A stretch of 46,082 bases of DNA. Origin: Hypsibius dujardini (Eukaryota; Tardigrada; Eutardigrada; Parachela; Hypsibiidae). Below, piece by piece: positions 12,974 to 24,008 of the stretch. The stretch spans positions 1 through 46,082 of the forward strand of contig LRSR01004579.1 in the NCBI GenBank assembly GCA_001579985.1, in the 5' to 3' direction. The notes beneath the pieces are model-generated. The model did no database searches, was not told where the DNA came from, and was given only the letters and a program-made list of their open reading frames with translations. A program made the translations under genes and the position numbers. Numbering within the stretch: the stretch's first letter is position 1; the number at the start of each line of letters is the position of its first letter.

Positions 12974-15900
12974 TGCCTGTCTGCCTGCCTGCCTACCTGC
13001 CTGCCTCTCTCTTTGTCTGATTATTGGTCTGTTTGTTTTTCTGTCTGAATACCTAGCTCTCTTCCTGTCTGTCTGTCTGTTTGTCTTTCAGACTCACTGT
13101 ATATCTACAGCAGTTGTCTGTCATTCTGCCTGTCAATTTGTAAATCTGTCTGGCTGCTTGTCTGTCTATCTGTCTGTCAGTGTGACTCTTCCTCTGTATG
13201 TTGGACTGTCTGTCTGCCTCCCTGGTGATTTCAAGCCTGCGTGCCTACAGTGAAAGTCCTGAGATTCGAACGGTCACGTAAACTTATTTCTATCGAACCG
13301 TTTGGCTGGAGCCGGCCATTGTTAGTTTGGAGTTTGGGACAGTAACGTAGAAACGACACTGACGTCGTTCGAATCTCAGGACTTTCACTGTATCTTGTTC
13401 CGCGCTGATGCAATCGAATGCAACCGTTGCCTTCAATATCTCCCGGTTACAATCTCACATTTCGATCTCATCTCCCACCCACAGACAGACAGCCATTTAA
13501 AGGCCTATCTCCACATCATCAGGGACTCGCCCGTGTATCCCATCATTAAGGACAGCAACGGAGTCGTGCTATCGATGCCTCCCATCATCAACGGTATTTT
13601 TCTCATTAGACCAGTCGTTGATTGATTACTTCGAATGACATGGTTCGTTCCTTTCTTAGGCGACCACAGTAAGATCACGCTGAACACGAAGAACGTCTTC
13701 ATCGAGGCCACTGCTACCGACATCCACAAGGTAAATTATTCAGTTCAATCTAAAAGTGATTTCTTTCCAAATACACGTGCTTGGTCAATATAGAACGTTT
13801 CACCTTTTTTCAGGCAATCATTGTTTTGGACACTATTGTCACCATGTTTGCGCAACATTGTAGTCCTCAGTTTGTGTGAGTTTTCCGGCGCTTGTAATGC
13901 TTCCAGTATCATTACTGACATCGGTTTACCTTTCTTGTCCGTAGAATCGAACCGGTTGATGTTGTCAGTCCTGACGGTAGCACGACAGCTTACCCAGTAC
14001 GTGGAATGACTGGCAAGAAGTCAGACAGACAGGCTGACAGAGAGACAGGCAGACAGGCAGACAGACAGACAGACAGACAGACAGGCAGACAAGCAGACAG
14101 GCAAGAGAGACAGACAGACCTGTAAGCAAACAGGTACACGAGAGACAGACAAATTTCTAACTGACGCTAGCATAAACTTCCTTTTGCAGAAACTGGAATG
14201 GCGGAACATGCAAGTTCCATACGAAGATATCAACAAGAAAGTGGGAATCAAGTGAGACACCTTTTTTTACTGGATCGTTCGTTCTCGTATAAAGACTATT
14301 CGTGTGTGCTTTCAGGGTGTCTAAGGGTGAGGTGATTGAGCTGCTGAAGAAGATGGGCTTGTCAACTGAGCCAACACCCGCCGACGCCATCATCTCCGTA
14401 AAGATTCCCCCTACGCGGCACGACATCCTTCATCCATGCGATCTGATTGAGGACGCAGCCATCGGCTACGGCTTCAACAACATCACCATGCTGCTACCGG
14501 GCTCTCTCACCATTGCGGACCAGGTATACTCAATGATGAAATTACTGTGCAATTGCGTATTTCGTAGCCTATTTTGGGGTTTCTCTCCAGTTCACACATA
14601 ATCGAGTGAGCGACCTTCTCCGGAGGGAAATTGTCGCGGCTGGCTACAGCGAAGCTCTTACCTTTGCGTTGGTAAGGGTAAACCGATCTAATTTGTCTGG
14701 TCGAGTGTATTAGTGTCTGAAGTTTGTTTGTCTGTCTGTATTTGCTAATATTTAACTGTTTTTATTTGACTGACTGCTGTCTGCCTTATGTTGGTCTGTC
14801 TGTCTGTCTGTTTGTGTGTTGGTTGTCTATGTAACTGATTGGCAGGCTGGCTGACACTCTAGGTGTCTTGATTGTCTGTCTGACTGACTGACTGACACCC
14901 TGTTTGTCTTCAGTATCTGTCCGACTGACTGTCTACCTGTCTCTCTCTTGTTTTTTTGTATGACTAACTGACTGACACTTTCTATGTCTATTTGTCTGTC
15001 TGTCTGAATGAATGGATGAATGAATGTCTGACACTTTGGCTGCCTGTCTTGTCTGCAGTGTTCTTTCCTGGTCTGCTTTTGATGTCTGGGCTCTCCTTTT
15101 TAGTGCTCGCGGGACGACATTGCCGACAAACTGCGGCACAAAATCGACACCATCCCCGCTGTGCACATTGCCAATCCGAAGACGCTGGAGTTCCAAGTGG
15201 CGCGGACGACGCTCATCCCGGGCCTCCTCAAGACCGTTGCGGGCAACAAGAAAATGCCGCTGCCTCTCAAGCTGTTTGAAATTTCCGACGTGGTCGTCAA
15301 GGACCCTTCGAAAGGTCTGTGTGTGATGTGAAGAGGGGGTGAACCGCTTCTCTAGATTTTCCTCCCAAAACCACCGTGACTTTGTGATTGGACACGATGG
15401 ATGGGATCTTTCATTGTGATGTGTTTGTATTTCCAGATGTGGGTGCTAAAAATATCCGGCACTTTTGCGGACTCTATTACGGCAAGACATCTGGCTTTGA
15501 GATTGTCCACGGCCTCTTGGATCGATTCATGCAGCTGCTGGGGGTGCGGTACACGCCCAACGACGACGCCGGCTACTACATCAAGGCGCATTCTGGTACG
15601 TGAATTTGGGGACAAATGGCCGGACGCGAAGTTAAGGGGATAGTTCAAAGTCGCCGCTTTACCCAGGCAGTCAGGTGGAAGGTCAGAGAGTCAGTCAGAG
15701 AGTTAGCTCTGTCAGACAGACAGAAATATACACAGACTACAAACAAGCACAGGCAGACCGGCAGCCGGACTGGCAATAGTTGGATAGGCAAATAGACAAA
15801 CAGGCTGACAGACAAAACAGACAGACAGGTAGGTAGGTACGCGGAGAGGGAGGCAGACAGACAGATGGCAGACACATAGCCAGACAGCCAACCAGAGGCA

Positions 15901-16479
15901 AGCAGACTGGTTGACAGACACTGAGGTAGTCAGGCAGTCGCCCATTCAATAAGGTAGACAGACATGTCGACAGTCAGTCATACATTTTAGGTCATGGAAC
16001 ATAATTTACGGAAAATCAGAACATGTGCCTGTCTGATCTGTATTTCAGGCAAGCCTAAATTATATAGTTGCCTAGATATATTTTAAAAAAGAAACCTTAA
16101 CTCGCTCTTATAACCCGAGGTTAGTTAGCCTATCGCTCGTCGAGGATGATGGTGATGTAACAAGAAGGGCAAAAAGTCCCATGTACGATCCCTCTAATCA
16201 TTGGTTTCCCCCCGCGCGATTACGTCGACAAACTTAATCAACTGTCAAACGTAAAACCGCCCCTCTTGAATGACGCCTGATCGTTTTTTTCTCACTTTTG
16301 TCTGAACCCTCTCTCCTCTGTATGCAGATCCGACTTTCTTCGAAGGCCGCTGCGCGCAGATCATCACTCACGGCCGGCCGGTCGGCGTGTTCGGGGTGCT
16401 CCATCCGGAGGTGCTGCAGCAGTTTGAGCTGACCAACCCCTGCTCCATCCTGGAGATCGATGTGGAGCCCTTCATCTAA
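11374..16479 (+). CDS. FARSB: Phenylalanine--tRNA ligase beta subunit, cytosolic
   Basis: Beta subunit of the alpha2-beta2 enzyme that charges tRNA-Phe. The beta subunit supplies tRNA binding and B3/B4 editing modules, and its B6/B7 core is not catalytic. Exons: 11374-11431, 11678-11733, 11793-11884, 11982-12108, 12600-12866, 13485-13593, 13660-13730, 13814-13875, 13945-13996, 14190-14251, 14316-14523, 14591-14671, 15104-15314, 15437-15595, 16328-16479. Joined in phase they give 588 residues, against 589 in human. Diagnostic stretches: [12 protein letters not shown] at the start; [10 protein letters not shown] across the first junction; [99 protein letters not shown] with [11 protein letters not shown] near the end. 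Introns carry a MITE-like element, a tandem duplication and long (TGTC)n tracts. The start codon opens a perfect family N-terminus. Confidence 0.97.
11452..11651. repeat. Tandem duplication of about 100 bp in FARSB intron 1
   Basis: The segment CCTCAAAAATTGCATCAGCC, continuing GTCGTTGCTT, occurs at about 11519-11549 and again at 11622-11651. The upstream ATTGC(C/G)GGAGCTCCT motif is repeated at about 11455-11470 and 11598-11612. Shorter variants (TCGTTGTTTTGA) lie between. The second copy runs directly into the polypyrimidine tract of the exon 2 acceptor. Confidence 0.8.
12130..12310. repeat. (ATTG)n-rich tract, FARSB intron 4
   Basis: Repeated GATTGATTGATTGATGATTG blocks are separated by related sequences of about 55 bp (TTTATTAACGT-CAATTGATTGGTTG), so a higher-order repeat is visible as well as the tetranucleotide. 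Confidence 0.8.
12930..13215. repeat. Degenerate (CTGC/CTGT)n tract, FARSB intron 5
   Basis: Long run of CTGC, CTGT and variant tetramers, with the purest part near 12940-12990. It lies directly upstream of the inverted-repeat element at 13248. Confidence 0.9.
13248..13390. mobile_element. Short non-autonomous inverted-repeat element (Tc1/mariner-like MITE)
   Basis: A 143-bp segment begins CAGTGAAAGTCCTGAGATTC and ends with the exact reverse complement. The terminal inverted repeats are about 25 bp. It is flanked by TA on both sides (13246-13247 and 13391-13392), the target duplication expected for Tc1/mariner-type elements. It holds no reading frame and must be mobilised in trans. It lies in FARSB intron 5, about 95 bp before the next exon. 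Confidence 0.82.
14020..14150. repeat. (GACA)n array, FARSB intron 9
   Basis: CAGACAGACAGG-type repeats fill most of the intron between exons ending at 13996 and starting at 14190. Confidence 0.9.
14715..15060. repeat. Degenerate (TGTC)n and (GACT)n tract, FARSB intron 12
   Basis: TGTCTGTCTG blocks are mixed with TGACTGACTGAC blocks. The tract almost fills the intron. Confidence 0.85.
15655..15985. repeat. Degenerate (GACA)n tract, FARSB intron 14
   Basis: CAGACAGACAG and related tetramers, with many substitutions, fill the first half of the last FARSB intron. The remainder (15990-16327) shows no recognisable feature. Confidence 0.85.
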
Positions 16480-16725
16480 ACGCGACCTGTCACACGTCAC
16501 ACGTCACACACACCAACCGATAACCGCCCTGGTGTTTTGTGCTCTTGTGGGGCTGTTATGGGTGGTTTAATTTAATTGGTGAAATGTTTGTTAGCAGGCC
16601 GGTTTACGACACCGGTTTTCCCCCTCCTTTTGTAGTTTTTTTCTCCATACAAGAAGTAAACGACTATCGCGTGAAGGATTCCCATTCTTCTTCCTTCCTT
16701 CAAAATCACGCTAGTCAGTTAGTCA

Positions 16726-16731
16726 ATTAAA
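16726..16731 (+). terminator. Candidate polyadenylation signal ATTAAA for FARSB
   Basis: ATTAAA lies about 250 bp after the FARSB stop codon, followed by a T/C-rich stretch. Position and hexamer fit, but no transcript evidence is available. Confidence 0.3.
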
Positions 16732-16849
16732 CTCGTCTCTCTCGACGGACGCCTTCTTAGCCGGGTCTGTGATCAGACACTGGATCACTTTTACCACACA
16801 TGTACGAGGGAAACGTTCTGGAATGGTTCACTTTGATACTTTGTGGTCA

Positions 16850-16930
16850 CCGTATGTCTGTTTGTCTGTCTGTCGCCTTTACTGCTTGTCTGTCTTCCTG
16901 CCCGTCCGTCTGCCTATCTGCATATTTTTC

Positions 16931-16995
<65 letters not shown>

Positions 16996-17090
16996 TTGTC
17001 TGTCAGTCTGTCTGTCTGTCTGTTTGTCTGTTTGTCTTTCGGTCTGTCTAACTGTCTACGTGTCTGTGTCTAAATGTCTTTGTCTGTCTG
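16850..17090. repeat. (TGTC)n array between FARSB and TDC
   Basis: Nearly pure TGTCTGTCTG over about 100 bp (16930-17040), with degenerate flanks. Confidence 0.95.
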
Positions 17091-17910
17091 ACCCTCAAAT
17101 TTTAACTTCTTTTTGGAATTTGAAGAAGCTGATGGTCTGGGGAGGAAAAGGGGCATTGTCATCTGTGGGACTTGCTGGTTAAAGAGATATAAACATATCT
17201 GAATGACTGTTTGTCAATTGATTTATATCTTTTTTAGTTTTAGTTTTAATTTTTTTTAACATTTTTGGTTTTTTGTTGCACTTCGGTTTCTTAGCAGATT
17301 TTTCGTGAGTGTTCCACCCAGGATTTGTTTTGCATCTTTCTTCTAAGACCTTCGCTTCCAGAGCGGCTCATTCTAGGACGCTTCCCTCGTAGAGCGAATA
17401 CAAAAGCGGGTTGATGATCGTCATCATCGCGGTTTGATTTGGTATGATGAAGAGGGTGACGAGAGTCGACTCATGGGCAATATGTCACTGGCAGGTGTTG
17501 GTGACGTGAAATGCGCCCCCTTTTACAGGAAAACTTTCTCCGACGGGGAGAAGGGGAAGAAGAGGACGAAAATCCGCTTTTGTGTGGCCCACTTTAAGGA
17601 ATCAGAGTCCCCCCCCCCACTGGTCCTTCCTTCCCCAGCATCAGTCGCGCTCATGTGATGATGCATTCGGGTAAACTTTTTTGCGTGCCACAGAAAGACG
17701 CACGTCACTTGTCCTTACATTCCTCGAGAGCTGGAAAAAAAACACTTTTCATATATACTTTCAGCGAGTTGCTCAGACGTGGCAGGGTTTCTCACTCGGG
17801 ATCCTTCCATCATCCTCGTCGTCCTCGTCGTCCTCGTTCGGCTTCTTCCTCCTCCTCCTCCGCCCGCGCATAAACCGTGCCGGGGCGAGCGAGAGCGGTG
17901 AAGGTGCCTG

Positions 17911-18648
17911 ATGAACTCGTTCTTCGGCACGCAGCTGAGGAAGTTGGAGCGCTTTCTGGAGAACGGACACAACGGCAACGGCGTCCGTCAGCCGCAGCCA
18001 TCACTGCCCACTACAGACATCCTCCTACAGGGGACTCAGCAGGCGGTCGCGGTGGCACCCGTGCAGATTGTCGTGCAGGCCAACTCACCGGAAGACTTCC
18101 TGGAAAACGGCGGTACGGAAGTATGAAGTGGCACGACTGTTTTAATATGAAATTAGACTGAGCTATAATGGAACACTGGTCATTTCAAGTTGCTTCTTTT
18201 GTGGACCTAGACATGGCGACCCCGCCGGGACAGGTACCGCCAGCGGGAGGCTTGACCTTGCCGTACATGGACAGTGCGGAATTCCGGAACCGCGGGAAGG
18301 AGATGGTGGACTACATCTCCAATTACATGGACACGATCGGGCAGCGCCGCGTCACGCCGGCCATCGAGCCGGGCTATCTGCGGGAACGGCTGCCGGAGGA
18401 CCCGCCCATGTACCCCGAGGACTGGGATGAGATTATGGATGACGTGGAACAGCATATCATGCCGGGGGTAGGAATCATGGGCTTCTCCGTGTGTTTGGGT
18501 TTTGTGTGCGTTACTTTGCGTGGATTTAAGATCCGTGTGACAGGGTTTCACTGCCTCGGCCCCGACTAAGGATAGTTCTTTTTATTGTTTATTTTCGCGC
18601 GTGTGTTTTTCGATTGGATTAGTAAGAGCGGTAGATAGACAGGCAGGC

Positions 18649-18697
<49 letters not shown>

Positions 18698-19798
18698 GGC
18701 AAGGAAACAGACAGACAAATAGGTTAAATCAGTCAAGGTTGTGATTACTCTCAGTCTGAAACTCAGTTTACATGGTGGACTTCTTTGGTTAAAGGTCACG
18801 CATTGGCAACATCCACGCTTCCATGCATACTTTCCGTCGGGGAATTCTTACCCGTCTATTATGGCGGATATGTTGTCGGATGCAATTGGGAGTAACGGAT
18901 TCTCGTGGGTAAGTGGTCAGGAACTAATTTTACATTTATCCTGGTAATGTCGCATGTAGATTCGATTATATAATATCTATATCCGATAATTGGGATGAAT
19001 CAGTTTTCTCAATCAATCAATCAATCAAAGGATCGAAAACACTCTTTCGAGAACAAAACGTTCCCGAACAAAATCTAACTGCAAAATCGTTTTGTCCATC
19101 GATTTCCTTTGGAAGGAGACTTCTTATGCATTTTCTGAGCGGATCAACCGTCGCGTTAATTATTAATTATTTATTTTAAGTGGGTTAAAAGTCTACAAGA
19201 TTACGAGCATGACCTTTCATTCTCTGGAAATTTTTTTGAAGCAGTGAATCGATCAATTGCTCTTGTTCCTGTACAATTTTCAGGCAGCTAGCCCGGTCTA
19301 CACGGAACTGGAAACCATCGTGATGGACTGGCTGGGAAGGATGGTCGGCCTACCGAAGGAATTCCTCCCTTTCACGGAGAACGGCAAAGGCGGTGGGGTC
19401 ATCCAGGTTCGCTGATGCAATCGACAGAATACACTTCGACATCATCTTTAGACATTTCAGGAGTCACCTGCGTAGTACTATCAGGAAGTTTCATTGCTGT
19501 CATATTCTTTACAGGGATCTGCCAGTGAATGCATTCTGGTCAGCCTACTTGCGGCTCGACAAGCTACCATCCGTGAGCTGAAGCGACAGCATCCGTTTGT
19601 GGAAGAGGGAGTGTTGCTGTCCAAGCTGATGGCATACTGTTCTAAGGAGGTTCGTTAACTAAGTGACAAATTTACTCGGTACGTCTAGTTGTCTGTAAGT
19701 CTATCTGTCTGTCTGCCTGCTTGCATTCTTGCCCTCTTGTCTTCTTCCCGTTTTGCCTGCCTGTTTGCCTACCTCTCTGTATATATGTATGTCTGCCC

Positions 19799-19838
<40 letters not shown>

Positions 19839-21992
19839 GCCCGTCTGTCTGTCTGTCTGTCTGTCTGTTTGTTTGTTTTCTATTTGTCTGTAAGTCTGTT
19901 TATCTGTATGTATGTCTGTCTGTTTGTCAATTTGTCTGTCTATCGGTTAGTCTAGTCTAGTTAGTCTCTCTATCCGTTTCGTTGTCTGCCTGTATGCCTG
20001 TATATTCGACTATACTGTGTCATACATCCTTTGGTGCCTGATTAGGCTCATTCATCGGTGGAGAAAGCGGCGATGATTGCTTTCGTGAAGATTCGCATTC
20101 TGGAAACGGACGACAAGTACGCCCTCCGTGGCAGCAAACTTGCCAAGGCCATCCAGGAAGACCGGAGCATGGGTCTGATTCCGTTTTTTGTACGTAAAAC
20201 GAGGCTGTTCAGGTTCGTCATTTCCTCGCAAACTATTTCTGAATTTGTGGACTTTTCTCCTGCGCAGGTCTCATCCACACTAGGAACCACGTCCTGCTGT
20301 TCTTTCGACCCGCTGACAGAAATCGGGCCTATCTGCAAGGAAGAGAACGTCTGGCTGCACGTGGACGCCGCGTATGCCGGCAACGCGTTCATCTGCCCAC
20401 AGTTCCGTTACCTGATGAAAGGCATTGAGGTAGGGTTTATAGGTGTCCAAGCATACTCCTCTCAAAATGTTAATTAATAACGTTATGAATGTGCTGGGTG
20501 TGTGTCGGTTTGTTTGTCTGCCTGTGTTTTTCTGTCTCTGTATATGTATGTATGTATGTCTGTCTGTATGTCTGTATGTATGTCTGTCTGTCTGTCTGTC
20601 TGTCTGTCTTTCTATCTATGTGCCTGCCTGTCTGTCTGCCTGCCTGCCTGCATACATGCCTGCCTCTCTGCCTCTCTGTCTGCTGTTTGTCAAATTTTCT
20701 ATCTTTTAGAACCTCAGTTTTAAATTCTAGCCGTGTAAAGGTCGCTCAGTGTCGCAATGTCGTTTCAGTATGCGACGTCGTTCAACTTCAATCCCAACAA
20801 ATGGATGCTAGTTAATTTTGACTGCTCCACCATGTGGTACGTGTGTCAACGGGAACCATGCGGTACACTGTGTTTCATGAGGCACTGACGAGCAACTGGC
20901 CATCTTGTCTTGTCCCACAGGGTGACGGATCGTTTCAAGCTGACCGAGGCGCTCATCGTCGATCCACTGTATTTGAAACACAGCCACTCCGATAGAGCTA
21001 TTGACTACAGGGTATTATACTACGTTCGCTGCATATTGTATTTCATGTCCGTGGCTGTAATGATTCAATTAATGTTCAAAACAGCACTGGGGCATTCCGC
21101 TGAGTCGTCGGTTCCGCAGCTTGAAGTTGTGGTTCGTTATCCGCTCGTACGGCGTCGAAGGACTTCGTCGATATATCCTTGAGGTAGTTGCTGTCTGCTG
21201 ATGTCCACACTCTCACACATTGGGATGCCGATAAAAATGAAACTTCTTGGTTTGTCTTTTTAGCATTGCCGCCTTGCGAAACGATTGGAGGCGTTGATTA
21301 AACTGGACAGCCGCTTTGAGATTATGAATCAAGTCACACTCGGGCTTGTCTGTTTTCGTCTCCACGTAAGTTGAGCATTGGTCACTCACAGCAGCAGAGG
21401 AGTTGCAGATGGACAGAATCGCAGAGAACCATGCATGCAAACGGATCTACGGGTTCAAGGACAGGCAGACAGGCAGACAGACAGACAAACAGACAAACAG
21501 TCAGACAGACAAACAGACAGACAGACAGAGAGACAGACAGATACATGTCCGTTTTTCTCATTTCAGGGCAACAATACTTTAAATGAGAAATTCCTATCTT
21601 CCATCAATGCGTCCGGCAAACTGCACATGGTCCCGGCCTCCCTAAACGAGCGCTACGTCATCCGGTTCTGTGTGTGCTCCCAGACCGCCACCGACGACGA
21701 CATTGATCATGCCTGGCATGTCATCACGCAGATGGCCACCGACATCCTCCAGCTGATGGTGAAGGACCAGGCGGAGACTCAGGACGAGATCGAGCGGGAA
21801 GCGGAGGAGTCGGTGGACGAGGTGTTTGTCGTGGACAAGCGCAACCGCATGAGCATCTCCCAGAAGCGCAGCTTCTTCGTACGCATGGTGTCGGACCCCA
21901 AGTGCTACAATCCGAAGATTGTCCGGACCCTCAGCATGACCAGTCGACGCAACCTGAGTGACTCGGACACTGGCGTTCAGACTCCCATTTAA
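17911..21992 (+). CDS. Tyrosine decarboxylase-like group II PLP decarboxylase
   Basis: Cytosolic PLP enzyme, probably converting tyrosine to tyramine (octopamine pathway). Exons: 17911-18112, 18211-18467, 18795-18908, 19284-19406, 19515-19649, 20046-20189, 20268-20429, 20769-20836, 20921-21011, 21085-21183, 21264-21365, 21567-21992, giving 640 residues. Visible: a roughly 65-residue N-terminal extension of unknown role; [62 protein letters not shown] (Asp358); PLP lysine K390 in NPNKW; the loop tyrosine (about Y419) in [10 protein letters not shown]; and [14 protein letters not shown] with Ser439, where DOPA decarboxylases have Gly. The tail [18 protein letters not shown] is, from memory, typical of invertebrate tyrosine decarboxylases. 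Histidine decarboxylase is the main alternative, since it shares the Ser. An ATG in exon 2 (18213) could start a shorter form without the extension. Confidence 0.85.
18640..18718. repeat. (GACA)n array, TDC intron 2
   Basis: Nearly perfect ACAG repeats from about 18650 to 18700. Confidence 0.95.
19690..20000. repeat. (TGTC)n tract, TDC intron 5
   Basis: Pure TGTC repeats near 19800-19870, flanked on both sides by degenerate tetramers. The tract fills almost the whole intron. Confidence 0.93.
20505..20695. repeat. (TGTC)n and (TGTA)n tract, TDC intron 7
   Basis: TGTATGTATGTCTGTCTG and CTGCCTGC variants fill most of the intron. Confidence 0.9.
21455..21548. repeat. (GACA)n array, TDC intron 11
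   Basis: CAGACAGACAAACAGACAG repeats end about 20 bp before the acceptor of the last exon. Confidence 0.93.
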
Positions 21993-22422
21993 GTAGCTTG
22001 TTCATAATAATCTGCTCGGTATTGTCTTTACCTTATTCATCCCTAGTCAGTCCTAGTACTCAATCGTTTCATGCAATAATGGTATTACTTGTAATAGTGG
22101 ACTGCAACATTCATCTCTGGTCTCGTATGCTATATTCGTTTTCTCGTTGCCCTGTCGCGCGTCTCGTCAAGGATTATTTATTGTCTTTTCTTAGTTGAAT
22201 ACAGCAAGCGCATTGTCTCCCTGTGTGATTGTCTTGAATATTACATAAATTCGTAAATTGCTTCATGCTCATTTAATTTAGGCTCTAACGTACAGTATTA
22301 GCTCTGGAGCAACCGGCAGTGGTGCAATTAAAACCGCCACAGCTCAACTTAACTTAATCCGGTTCATGTTCATGAAATGTGTTTTGAGTGTTCCGAAATT
22401 GGGAACTTCGAAATGACCGTAT
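21993..22422. other. Convergent 3' flanks of TDC (+) and CNG (-)
   Basis: 430 bp separate the two stop codons. The stretch is AT-rich and holds a candidate polyadenylation signal for the minus-strand gene at 22272-22277. No coding exon is seen, and the two transcripts may overlap here. Confidence 0.6.
22272..22277 (-). terminator. Candidate polyadenylation signal ATTAAA for CNG
   Basis: Minus-strand ATTAAA, about 150 bp after the CNG stop codon. Prediction from position only. Confidence 0.3.
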
Positions 22423-22985
22423 TCACACTGCCCGAAGCTGCAAAAGTTTGTCGAGCTTGGCAATGCGCTTCTCCAGTTTCTGTACGGAGCTCCCGCGTTC
22501 CGCCACCAGACGTCCGAAGCGTGTCTGTATATCGTCCACGCCACCCTCGACATGCTCCAGCTTATCCAGGAACTCAATGTGCCGCCGTTCCGCCTTGTCC
22601 GCGGCCTCCGTGTCCAGCAAGTTGTCCTTGATCAGCAACTGCTTCCCCAACTCCAGCATCTTATTTTTTCCCTCCGGGTACTCCTTCAGCGCATCCCACA
22701 GGTCTTCCTTGGACAGGCAGAAGAGATCTGAGAAACCGATGGACCGGACGTTGGCGGTCCGCCGATTGCCCGACTTGATGCCGACAATGTTGAGGATGCT
22801 GATTTCCCCGAAGACGCTGCCTTCGCTGATTGTTGCAAAAACAAAATCGCCGGCGTCTGAGACGACTTCCAGGCAGCCACGCTTAACTATGTACAGCTCT
22901 TTCCCAATATCGCCTTTCCGGCAGATGTAATCGCCTGGCGAAAAAACCTGCAAAAAATCGCATTGCTTCTAAATTATATTTGACA

Positions 22986-23047
<62 letters not shown>

Positions 23048-23076
23048 CCCGCCTGCCTGCCTGCCTGCCTGCCTGT

Positions 23077-23111
<35 letters not shown>

Positions 23112-23951
23112 CTTAAAGTATGTCTGTGTGTCCCCCCTTCCACTAGCATCTTACCTGGAGTTTCAATTTTAACACCAAGTCAGCCAAAAGACCCGACTCA
23201 ACGCCTTGAAAGATTCGCACGTGCCGCAACGTCTCCAAGTGGACCTTCATGGCAATTTGAGACTCTACTTTTTCCGGCAGGCAGGCCAAAGCTTCCTTCT
23301 CATCAACTATCAAGTTGTTGGTCCACTGATATTCAAAGTAGCTGATAATTCGCTGTTCCAATTCTGCATGTATCTACAAGGCAAAGGAACACGTATCGAT
23401 TGGAAACCATTTTGACTGATTTTTCGGGGCACGTACGTTTCGCGTTGAAAGGTAGTGTTTCACACCGTCCATTCGTTTTTTGAATTCGGCCTCGTGGAGG
23501 TCCAAGTTGATGATGGTCCGCGAGACGTTGCCGAGAATTTGTGAGAACAACATAACGGAGATGACAAAGTTGAGGCACATGAACAGGAACTGCCACTCCT
23601 TCTGTGGCTGCACGGTGATGCCGATCATCGTCAAGGTGTGGAGGGAAAAGTAGAAACACCAAGTGTACTTCTGTTTTAGGGTGTCGTTGCCGTTGCCTGT
23701 CTCGTCGTTCCGCCATTTCGCCTCGCCCGGGTACACCCAAATGTCTGAGTTCAGACCGACCTTTTCACTGATTGCGTAGTAGACGCAGGCAAAAATATGC
23801 ATGGCTATCAAGTACTGGAACAGCTGTAATGCAAAAAACCCAAAGTCATCTCGTATTTGTTCAAAGTAATCAATGATAGAATCAGGCAGGCAGACAGACA
23901 GCGCGGCAAACTGAAAAACCGACAAGCAGTCAGACAACCCGATCGTTAAAC

Positions 23952-24008
<57 letters not shown>

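Larger units (their letters stand above)
16480..17910. other. FARSB 3' flank and TDC upstream region
   Basis: Intergenic region. It starts with CACACGT repeats just after the FARSB stop, carries a possible polyadenylation signal at 16726-16731, then a strong (TGTC)n array at 16850-17090, and ends in CT/CTC-rich DNA near 17810-17870, just before the decarboxylase start. No coding exon of a known family is visible. Confidence 0.6.

Noticed and set aside
16930-17040. CRISPR-like regular array
   Set aside because: Simple tetranucleotide repeat without distinct spacers, in a eukaryotic sequence.
17434-17911. Open frames just upstream of the decarboxylase
   Set aside because: No family resemblance; the CTC/CGT-rich stretch keeps frames open by composition.
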